DNA of 16,436 nt from positions 1 to 16,436 of the forward strand of contig PWGE01000138.1 of NCBI GenBank assembly GCA_003554345.1. Direction: 5' to 3'. The position numbers and the translations under genes were made by a program. The DNA comes from Candidatus Sumerlaeota bacterium (GTDB lineage: Bacteria; Sumerlaeota; T1SED10-198M). Shown here in pieces: positions 1 through 6,143 of the stretch. Below the pieces are notes generated by a model that ran no database searches, had not been told where the DNA came from, and was given only the letters and a program-made list of their open reading frames with translations. Within the stretch, counting starts at the first letter, position 1; every line of letters begins with the position of its first letter.

Positions 1-3000
1 ATGGTTCTGTTTCTGCAAGTTACTGGGATATTGAAACCAGCGGAGAATCACACAGTGCTGGTGGTGAGGGTATGACAACAGCGGAAATGACCTATCCCTA
101 TGATGATACTGCTTATGAAGGATGGGATTTCAATCAGATATGGGAAAAAGATGATAATTACAGCAAAAATGATGGGTACCCTTATTTACAGAAATTATAT
201 CCTGAAATGCTTACGTTATCTTTACCCGACGAAGTGCAGATGGAACTTATGCCCATACCTGCAGGCAGTTTTATGAAGGGAAGTTATTCTGATGAGCAGG
301 ATAGCGGAAGATGGGAAGTTCCGCGTCATGAGGTGAATATTGGTTATGATTTTTACCTCGGAAAGTTTACGGTAACCAAAGTACAGTGGGAAGCAGTCAT
401 GGGAACAACGCCCTGGCAGGGTGAAGACAATGTGCTGGATCATCCGGATTCGCCGGCAATATTTGTAAGCTGGGACGATATACAGGAAGAAGGGGGCTTT
501 CTTGACACCCTCAATGAACATCTTATACATACCAGCCAGCATTATGAGGTGCGTTTACCCAGTGAATCCGAATGGGAATACAGTGCCCGGGCAGGGACAA
601 ACACGCGGTTTTACTGGGGCAACGACCCGGATTATACAGAAATTGATAATTATGCGTGGTACAGGGAAAACACTAATGAAGTTGGTAATGAATATGCCCA
701 TGTGGTTGGACAGAAACTTCCTAATGGGTGGGGACTTTTTGACATGGCAGGTAATGTATGGGAGTGGTGTGAAGACGATTTTCATAGTTATAATGATGCA
801 CCTGATGATGGCTCGGCATGGATACAGAGTCCCCGACATGAAAGTCGCATGTTTCGGGGTGGAGGGTATGGAGTAAGGCCAGCCTGGTGCAGGTCGGCTC
901 AGCGCAGCAGCGGCGATCCTGATTTTCGTTACCGTGCTGTTGGTTTACGCCTGGTTGTTGTCCCCAGGGATCCGGTTGTGGCAGATTTTTCCCTGGATCC
1001 TGCGGTAGGAAAACTCCCCTTGCGCGTTTCTTTTTCTGATTTGTCAGTTGGTCTTATAGACGAATGGCATTGGGATTTTGGCGATGGAAATACCAGCACC
1101 CTTCAACATCCCGTTCATACTTATTTAGAGGCAGGGACTTATTCAGTATCTTTGACCGCAACGGGTCCCGATGGCAATGCCACCCATTATATTGAAGATG
1201 CTGTAAGAGTAGAAGCTGTGGGCTCAAAGCTATGGGAAGAACCTTGCGGTATGATACTTATTGAAGAAGGAACAGACCCTGTACCCGAAGAGGCGTTGAG
1301 AGACCATTTCAGATGTCTTGTTGTTTATGAAAACGCTCTTATGATTGTGAACCTTTCGGTGCCCGAGGTCAGGTTTTATTGTATTGAGGATGGAAGTGAA
1401 AGGTTTGACCTGTCTCTATCATTGAACGGAATCCAGGAGGAAAGGTTTGGACTTATACATGTGGCATTTGCAGAAGACGGCGCGTTATATGGTACAAACA
1501 TGGTAGTCGATGATCCGGAATTGATTCCTGAGTCAGGCGTAATTCACGGGAATTTAAAAGTCTATCGCTGGGCAGATATTTTTTCTGAGCCGGAGCTGAT
1601 TTATGAGTTTGATGGAACGCCGGAAAGAATGCGTCTGGGAGATGCCCTGGCAGTTCGCGGGACCGGCGATGATACGAAGATACTTATTGGCGGTCGAACA
1701 GCCGATTCCCATCCTTTATTAATTGAAAAAAGCGGTACAGACTGGACAGGTACCATCCTTCCCAATCCTGTTCGTACCACCCAGCTATATTTAAATGAAG
1801 ATGGTACTTTCTGGGGAAGTATTTATCTCTGGGAAAAAACTCCTGTACAGAAATATAATCCTGATGGTTCTCCAATACCTGGTAAAGTTATTGATGTCTC
1901 CAGCGAGTATGATCCTCCTTCAGCAGCAGCATTTACCATTGATGAAGAAAGATCGATTATTTACACGATAGGTCTGCGTATGACAGTTCGGGAGGATGAT
2001 TATAAAAATAACCGAATAGTAGGGTGGGATTTTAATGGCAACAAGATTGCTGACTCAGAACCTTTTGATTTTGAACCTGTTATAGATAAAGGAGACATTA
2101 ATGGAACAGGGATGCTTGCCTTAGATGAAAATGGATATGTGTATGCACTGCTCGAAAGACACGGTGTGGCACGTTTTCAGATAACACTTGAAGTTGATAC
2201 TGCTGTACAGTCAAATTTTTATGCTTCACCGAGAAGTGGGGAGAAACCATTAACCGTTGCCTTTAGCGATACCTCAATAGGTGCCATTGATACGTGGGAA
2301 TGGGACTTTGGCGATGGAAATACCAGCACCCTTCAGAATCCACAGCATACCTACTCAGAAATTGGTTCCTATACGGTTTCATTAACTGTCAGTGCCCCGG
2401 AAGAGAGCGATACTCTTACAAGAGTAAATTACATCACGGTTACCGAGTTCCTGGAGGAAAAAGTGTATGCAGACTTTGTGGCTGTGCCCCTTTCCGGAGA
2501 GGCTCCACTTGAAGTGCATTTTACCGATTTATCTGAAGGAAATATAACCGATAGGCTGTGGCAGTTTGGTGATGGTAATACCAGTTCGCAATCTGATCCT
2601 GTTCATACCTATTCTCAGGGTGGTGAATATACGGTCGCCCTTACTGTTTATGGTGCTACAGATTCTGATAAAGTAACAAAGCAAAACTATATCAGGGTAG
2701 ATACCCCTCCAGCTACGCCGGAAGAACTAAAAGCCTTTAGCGGTGCAGACAATGTTCGATTGGACTGGAAGGGAAACACCGAATCTGATCTGGCAGGATA
2801 TAATGTATATCGGGATGAATCTGAAGATGGTGATTTTACCGAAAAGCTCAATACAGAACCCATCCAAAATGCAGAGTACGTGGATAAGGATCTTGAGGTA
2901 GGGGAGATCTGGTACTACAGGGTCAGTGCTGTTAACACATACGGTTTAGAAAGTCCAAAAACAGAGCCAGTGTTTGCTCACGTTGGAAACATAGAGATGC

Positions 3001-4163
3001 GGCTTGCTGATTATCGTGGTTCCGCCGGGTCCGAGGTTTCTCTCCATGTCAATTCTCTTAATCCTCAGGGAGTGGCAGAATTTGAACTGGAGGTTACTTA
3101 TGAACCTGCGCTGCTAACACCGATGCGCGTTGAGAGAACTGTTCCCACACAGGATTTTGACATAGTTGATAATATTCCTGAAGCAGATGGGGAAATAATT
3201 ATTAGTGCCACAGCAGAAGAAGGAACGGTCGTTGTTGGAGAAGGCACTCTGGTGAATATAGTTTTTGAGGTTGATGAAAATGCAGAAGCCGATGATATGT
3301 GCATCCATACCTTTACCAGCGTAACAATGTATGACTCCTACTCGAATTCTCTGCCAGTTGACTTTTCTGATACAGGGACCTTTACAGTTTCTGAAACTTT
3401 TATTCTCGGTGATGTAAATGGAGATGGAACAGTAGATTCACAGGATGCTCTCCTCACTCAGAATTATATTACAGGAAGCGGAGAATTGAATGCACGTTCT
3501 GACCACAAAGAAAATGACAACATTGATAAGGGGTCGTCTACACTGAGAGAGGATAGCCGGTCTCTGGCGTTTCAGGCGGCTGATGTGAATAGAGATGGTG
3601 TGCTTGATACGGCTGACGTTACCCTTATTATGAGACTGGCTGAAGGACTGTCTATTTATCCGGACCAGTCACAAAAACAAACTTCTCAACTTATCCGTCA
3701 GTCAAGAAATGTACATCCAGCTCACTATGTATTGTCTGCCGGGGAAGTGACAAAGAGAATCGGTGAGGAATTTGTTGTGCCCATTACATTAAACAATACT
3801 GAAGGAATTGGTGGAATAGAGTTTATCCTTAACTATAATCGATTATTGCTTGAGCTTGTGGAAGTAACAAACGAGGGCACGAAGATGGAAGATTGTATGC
3901 TCTCTGCAAATGACAAGAAGGGAAGCCTGCATGTGTCGCTTTCTGATAAAATAGCCCTGCCGGAAGGGGAAGGTGTGATCTTATACCTGAAATTTATAGC
4001 AAAAGATAAGGCTATTACGCAGTCTGCGCTGACATTTTCCAGGTATAGACTCACCGGGGAGTATGGTGAAAATGCTGCATGGCAAAATATTGTGTCGGTT
4101 GAAAATGGTTCGGTGACCATTCTTGAGCCTACTTTCAGCAGCTCATGGCACCTGTTTAAATAA
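1..4163 (+). CDS. Giant secreted modular protein (SUMF-like fold, PKD, FN3, cohesin, dockerin), 5' partial
   Basis: The reading frame is open to the window edge (first full codon at base 3), so the true start lies upstream. The first residues (SYWDIETSGES, then GGEGMTTAEM) look like the end of a GLUG-repeat region. Numbering from the Met at 72: about 55-297 is a formylglycine-generating-enzyme/SUMF fold (GLFDMAGNVWEW, FRGGGY, final VGLRLVV); 302-382 PKD (WDFGDGNTS); 385-710 a probable beta-propeller, from memory similar to DUF4623 (YRWADIF, RLGDAL); 712-789 and 798-877 two more PKDs; 879-972 FN3; 973-1110 cohesin-like; 1112-1197 dockerin with loops DVNGDGTVDSQD and DVNRDGVLD; 1215-1353 second cohesin-like. 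The SUMF part has Cys273 but Val268 where true FGE has its other catalytic Cys, so it is probably a binding or structural fold, not an enzyme. No membrane anchor, LPXTG or clear sorting tail is visible at the C-terminus. Inferred role: extracellular scaffold or adhesion/carbohydrate-binding surface protein. Confidence 0.9.
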   Translation, partial: GSVSASYWDIETSGESHSAGGEGMTTAEMTYPYDDTAYEGWDFNQIWEKDDNYSKNDGYPYLQKLYPEMLTLSLPDEVQMELMPIPAGSFMKGSYSDEQDSGRWEVPRHEVNIGYDFYLGKFTVTKVQWEAVMGTTPWQGEDNVLDHPDSPAIFVSWDDIQEEGGFLDTLNEHLIHTSQHYEVRLPSESEWEYSARAGTNTRFYWGNDPDYTEIDNYAWYRENTNEVGNEYAHVVGQKLPNGWGLFDMAGNVWEWCEDDFHSYNDAPDDGSAWIQSPRHESRMFRGGGYGVRPAWCRSAQRSSGDPDFRYRAVGLRLVVVPRDPVVADFSLDPAVGKLPLRVSFSDLSVGLIDEWHWDFGDGNTSTLQHPVHTYLEAGTYSVSLTATGPDGNATHYIEDAVRVEAVGSKLWEEPCGMILIEEGTDPVPEEALRDHFRCLVVYENALMIVNLSVPEVRFYCIEDGSERFDLSLSLNGIQEERFGLIHVAFAEDGALYGTNMVVDDPELIPESGVIHGNLKVYRWADIFSEPELIYEFDGTPERMRLGDALAVRGTGDDTKILIGGRTADSHPLLIEKSGTDWTGTILPNPVRTTQLYLNEDGTFWGSIYLWEKTPVQKYNPDGSPIPGKVIDVSSEYDPPSAAAFTIDEERSIIYTIGLRMTVREDDYKNNRIVGWDFNGNKIADSEPFDFEPVIDKGDINGTGMLALDENGYVYALLERHGVARFQITLEVDTAVQSNFYASPRSGEKPLTVAFSDTSIGAIDTWEWDFGDGNTSTLQNPQHTYSEIGSYTVSLTVSAPEESDTLTRVNYITVTEFLEEKVYADFVAVPLSGEAPLEVHFTDLSEGNITDRLWQFGDGNTSSQSDPVHTYSQGGEYTVALTVYGATDSDKVTKQNYIRVDTPPATPEELKAFSGADNVRLDWKGNTESDLAGYNVYRDESEDGDFTEKLNTEPIQNAEYVDKDLEVGEIWYYRVSAVNTYGLESPKTEPVFAHVGNIEMRLADYRGSAGSEVSLHVNSLNPQGVAEFELEVTYEPALLTPMRVERTVPTQDFDIVDNIPEADGEIIISATAEEGTVVVGEGTLVNIVFEVDENAEADDMCIHTFTSVTMYDSYSNSLPVDFSDTGTFTVSETFILGDVNGDGTVDSQDALLTQNYITGSGELNARSDHKENDNIDKGSSTLREDSRSLAFQAADVNRDGVLDTADVTLIMRLAEGLSIYPDQSQKQTSQLIRQSRNVHPAHYVLSAGEVTKRIGEEFVVPITLNNTEGIGGIEFILNYNRLLLELVEVTNEGTKMEDCMLSANDKKGSLHVSLSDKIALPEGEGVILYLKFIAKDKAITQSALTFSRYRLTGEYGENAAWQNIVSVENGSVTILEPTFSSSWHLFK

Positions 4164-4171
4164 TATATCCA

Positions 4172-4212
4172 GGGGCAGTAAGAGAAGTTTTTCTTGCTGT
4201 CCCTACTTTTTT
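4172..4212 (+). terminator. Intrinsic terminator after the giant secreted protein
   Basis: Nine bases after the stop codon. GGGGCAGTAAGA (4172-4183) pairs with TTCTTGCTGTCCC (4191-4203) with two G-U pairs and a short AT-rich loop. It is followed directly by TACTTTTTT. Position, stem length and T tract all fit a rho-independent terminator. Confidence 0.8.
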
Positions 4213-4300
4213 CTTTACTTCTGACTCTATGGATAGGCATTTTTTGCGTCCTCAGACCGATGAATGAGTGGCGCCAGCTTCTGAGTGGGCGTGAATAACT

Positions 4301-4368
4301 CCTCTGAAAATAAAACTATCCTCAGGAGTCAGAATTCAGGAGACACAAGTCAGAATGGGAAAGAACAA
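4301..4368. repeat. Dispersed repeat type A, copy 1
   Basis: This 68-base unit matches 15055-15122 with 6 mismatches and no gaps by hand alignment (about 91% identity). It starts with a leader (CCTCTGAAAATAAAACTATC) shared with type B repeats. It continues with AGGAGTCAGAATTCAGGAGAC, in which AGGAG recurs on both sides of CAGAATTC. Neither copy lies in a gene. Confidence 0.8.
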
Positions 4369-4401
4369 CAAAAACAAGCTCTCTCCCTGGTATAAATAAC
4401 T

Positions 4402-4448
4402 CCTCTGAAAATAGAACCTTTTTGAGACGCAAAATATTGCGTCTCTAC
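4402..4448. repeat. Dispersed repeat type B, copy 1, with perfect palindrome
   Basis: The unit matches 5512-5557 with 3 substitutions and one single-base gap over 47 columns. It joins the CCTCTGAAAATAGAACC leader to an inverted repeat at 4424-4445: GAGACGCAA, 4-base loop, TTGCGTCTC, a perfect 9-bp stem. The 19 bases at 4395-4413 are identical to 4294-4312 in the neighbouring type A unit. Confidence 0.8.
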
Positions 4449-4515
4449 CTCGAGATAATTTAATGTGTCTTTTGCAATAATGGCGATGGTTATAATAGCG
4501 GGCTTCCCTGGGAGC

Positions 4516-4555
4516 GCCGATCCCCGACTTACAGTCCGCCTCTGGCGGAATCGGC
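4516..4555. repeat. GC-rich nested inverted repeat
   Basis: GCCGAT (4516-4521) pairs with ATCGGC (4550-4555). Inside this, TCCGCC (4535-4540) pairs with GGCGGA (4544-4549) around a 3-base loop. The stretch is clearly GC-richer than the surrounding spacer. It could be a degenerate mobile repeat or a structured RNA element; no function can be read from the sequence. Confidence 0.5.
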
Positions 4556-4679
4556 ATCTTATTCTTATTTTCATTATTGGTGGCATCAGCCTTTGCGCCG
4601 GTATGAGGAATCTCCCATTTAATCAAGCAGTTTTGCCTGTATCCTCTCTGATAATCTCTGCGACTCTGGTTCTGGCTCC

Positions 4680-4707
4680 TTGAAGATAGATGGAAACACA
4701 CTATAAT
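4680..4707 (+). promoter_or_regulatory. Sigma-70-type promoter for the hemerythrin gene
   Basis: TTGAAG (4680-4685) and a consensus TATAAT (4702-4707) are separated by 16 bases, 33 bases upstream of the hemerythrin ATG. The -10 box is perfect and the -35 matches four of six consensus positions. Confidence 0.55.
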
Positions 4708-4740
4708 TGGCTTTAAAATATATATGAGAAAAATGCGTTA

Positions 4741-5151
4741 ATGACAACTTTTAAATGGTCCAAAAGTTATTCTGTTGATATTCCGGAAATCGACGAACAG
4801 CACAAACAGATCATCGATTTTCTCAATCAGCTCGACAGAGCTAAAAAAGACCGGACAGAAAAGGAGACGATTGAAAATATTGCAAATTCCCTGATCGAAT
4901 ATGCAAGAAATCATTTAGAATGCGAAGAACGTTATATGAAGGAGTATGCCTATCCGGATTCCGAGGAACATTTGAAGGAGCATAAAGAGTTTCGCAGGAA
5001 GATTAAAGCAATCAATCGGGAGGTTCAGTCCAACGGACATAATCCGGGGGGTATTCTAAAAGCCAGCATCATGCTTCAGCAGTGGCTTATGTGGCATATA
5101 CAGGAGACAGACCGGCCCCTTGGAGAGTATTTAAAACAGCAGGGGGTATGA
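4741..5151 (+). CDS. Bacteriohemerythrin (O2-binding di-iron protein)
   Basis: A 136-residue single-domain hemerythrin, which reversibly binds O2 at a non-heme di-iron centre and in bacteria serves O2 sensing, storage or delivery. The full ligand set is visible: His21 (EQHKQ), His58 and Glu62 (NHLECEE), His77 and His81 (HLKEH), His119 and Asp124 (WHIQETD). The N-terminal FKWSKSYSVDIPEIDEQH is typical of the family. There is no signal peptide or membrane segment, so it is cytoplasmic, and no fused signalling domain. It stands alone between two repeat-rich spacers with its own promoter. The ribosome binding site is weak. A five-codon ORF (4724-4741) ends in TAATG, overlapping the start codon, so translational coupling is possible. 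It points to an organism that meets oxygen occasionally. Confidence 0.93.
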   Translation: MTTFKWSKSYSVDIPEIDEQHKQIIDFLNQLDRAKKDRTEKETIENIANSLIEYARNHLECEERYMKEYAYPDSEEHLKEHKEFRRKIKAINREVQSNGHNPGGILKASIMLQQWLMWHIQETDRPLGEYLKQQGV

Positions 5152-5301
5152 CGCTTCTCCTGTCAGTATGCCGTTACAAGCGACTTATTATGCTGAACGT
5201 AACATCGAGAGGATAGGGAGTCCCGGTTGCACAAAACGCCAGAAGTCAGTACCGGCAAAAGATATAGCAAGGATACACAGGATAAAGTAGAATCCGGAAA
5301 A

Positions 5302-5463
5302 GTAAGAGAGAAACAGACTCCGGAAAAAGAGAAAATTGGCATCGATGTACATGATATTCAGGATATCAGAAAAAAGATAATCTCATCAGACCTGGAAAAG
5401 AGATGTACATGATGAAACAGAATGCCAGAATAAGATAAGAGAGAAGCAGACTCCGGAAAAGAG
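5302..5463. repeat. Local imperfect direct duplication
   Basis: TAAGAGAGAAACAGACTCCG (5303-5322) recurs as TAAGAGAGAAGCAGACTCCG (5436-5455), and the match continues through GGAAAA-GAG in both copies. GATGTACATGAT also occurs twice, at 5344-5355 and 5402-5413. The two pairs are interleaved, so this is a rearranged rather than a simple tandem duplication. Confidence 0.65.
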
Positions 5464-5512
5464 CACATTATCTTTTTTTCGTGTTCTTTCGTGCTTTTCG
5501 TGGTTTATTCTC
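5447..5512. repeat. Dispersed repeat type C, copy 1, with three TTCGTG units
   Basis: Related to 15236-15281. Both start with CAG-TCCGGAAAA-like sequence, share the 17 bases ATTATCTTTTTTTCGTG (5467-5483 here) and end in TTTATTCTC. This copy carries three TTCGTG units at 5478, 5488 and 5497, spaced 9-10 bases apart, where the other copy has one. It runs straight into a type B unit. Confidence 0.65.
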
Positions 5513-5557
5513 CTCGGAAAATAAACCTTTCTGAGACGCAAAATATTGTGTCTCTAC
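5512..5557. repeat. Dispersed repeat type B, copy 2
   Basis: Second copy of the leader plus palindrome unit at 4402-4448. The inverted repeat at 5533-5554 has one C-to-T change (TTGTGTCTC), which would still pair as G-U in RNA. Confidence 0.8.
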
Positions 5558-5717
5558 TCTTTTGACTCCTTCTCTTTTTTATCCCGGTATATACTTCTTT
5601 GAGAAAATTATGACCGACGCCAGAGTGAGAAAACTGATTGTCTTTTGTAAAACAGGGAACATATTTTATGTGACTCAAAAATATCCCTGATAATGAGCAA
5701 AGACATCACATGACGGT

Positions 5718-5745
5718 TTGATTTTAAAGGAGAGTTCCTTATAAT
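5718..5745 (+). promoter_or_regulatory. Promoter of the arsR cluster
   Basis: TTGATT (5718-5723) and a perfect TATAAT (5740-5745) are separated by 16 bases, ending 32 bases before the chosen arsR start. The -10 box runs into a palindromic operator, as expected for an autoregulated repressor gene. Confidence 0.6.
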
Positions 5746-5767
5746 AGCTATATAGCTATATTGCTAT
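5744..5767. promoter_or_regulatory. Probable ArsR-family operator
   Basis: ATAGCTATATAGCTAT (5744-5759) is a perfect 16-base palindrome. It is followed by TTGCTAT (5761-5767), a further imperfect half-site. It starts on the last two bases of the -10 box and ends just before the arsR ribosome binding site, so a bound repressor would block transcription start. ArsR/SmtB proteins bind AT-rich inverted repeats at such positions. Confidence 0.6.
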
Positions 5768-5777
5768 GGAGGCTGCT

Positions 5778-6143
5778 ATGTTCAATGAGTATGTTTCTAT
5801 TTTTAAAGCACTGGGTAATGAAAATCGTTTGCGTATCTTTCATCTTTTGTGCCATCGACCCCTCTGTGTCTGTGAATTAACCGCTATTTTGAATGTTTCG
5901 CAGGCTACGGTTTCGCGGCACCTTATGCAACTCAAAAATGCGGGTTTGATTGAAGATGAAAAGAATATTCCCTGGACACAATACAAGGTGGCGGTAGGTT
6001 CATCAGGCCCTCTGCCTGAAAAACTGGTCAGAGAAATAACCAGCATAACTGATCTGGATAGAACATTAAAATCGGATTTCAAGGCATCTCAAACCGTGGA
6101 TCGGCGTAGCTTATATAAAAAGGGAACCACTGATGAAAATTAA
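5778..6143 (+). CDS. arsR: ArsR/SmtB-family metalloid-responsive repressor
   Basis: A 121-residue winged-helix repressor. The recognition region is TAILNVSQATVSRHLMQL (about 35-52). The metal-binding motif PLCVCEL, with Cys30 and Cys32, matches the ELCVCDL type that binds As(III)/Sb(III) in the ArsR family; Cys25 is nearby. Binding the metalloid is expected to release the repressor from its operator. The ATG at 5778 is preferred over the in-frame ATG at 5766 because GGAGG (5768-5772) sits five bases before it and the conserved family sequence begins with FNEYVSIFKALGNENRLRI. The last 11 bases overlap the permease gene, so the two are co-transcribed and probably translationally coupled. The ligand could be another thiophilic metal; arsenic is favoured by the arsC gene downstream. 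Confidence 0.88.
   Translation: MFNEYVSIFKALGNENRLRIFHLLCHRPLCVCELTAILNVSQATVSRHLMQLKNAGLIEDEKNIPWTQYKVAVGSSGPLPEKLVREITSITDLDRTLKSDFKASQTVDRRSLYKKGTTDEN

Larger units (their letters stand above)
4213..4679. other. Repeat-rich intergenic spacer, no credible gene
   Basis: About 470 bases without a supportable gene. It holds a type A repeat (4301-4368), a type B repeat with palindrome (4402-4448) and a GC-rich nested inverted repeat (4516-4555), with degenerate sequence between them. Open frames on both strands run through these repeats and lack ribosome binding sites or recognisable protein motifs. Confidence 0.7.
5152..5717. other. Repeat-rich intergenic spacer, no credible gene
   Basis: About 570 bases. 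It holds a duplicated block (5302-5331 and 5436-5463) with a duplicated 12-mer, a type C repeat (5447-5512) and a type B repeat (5512-5557). A 61-codon frame from a TTG at 5227 to 5412 has an AGGGAG six bases upstream. However it is only Lys/Glu-rich low-complexity sequence built over the duplicated block, so it is not called as a gene. Confidence 0.6.

Noticed and set aside
3833-4240. 135-codon minus-strand frame at the end of the giant gene
   Set aside because: It is antisense to a well-supported cohesin-like domain and the terminator, and looks like a shadow frame.
4336-4701. Open frames of 121 and 78 codons on the minus strand and 72 codons on the plus strand in the first spacer
   Set aside because: They run through type A, type B and nested inverted repeats, have no ribosome binding site and no recognisable protein pattern.
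5227-5412. 61-codon frame starting at TTG in the second spacer
   Set aside because: An AGGAG-like site is present, but the peptide is Lys/Glu-rich and lies over a duplicated non-coding block; it also uses a rare start.
4294-5557. CRISPR array formed by the repeated units
   Set aside because: Repeats are unevenly spaced, unequal in length and modular, with no regular spacers and no cas genes in the window.
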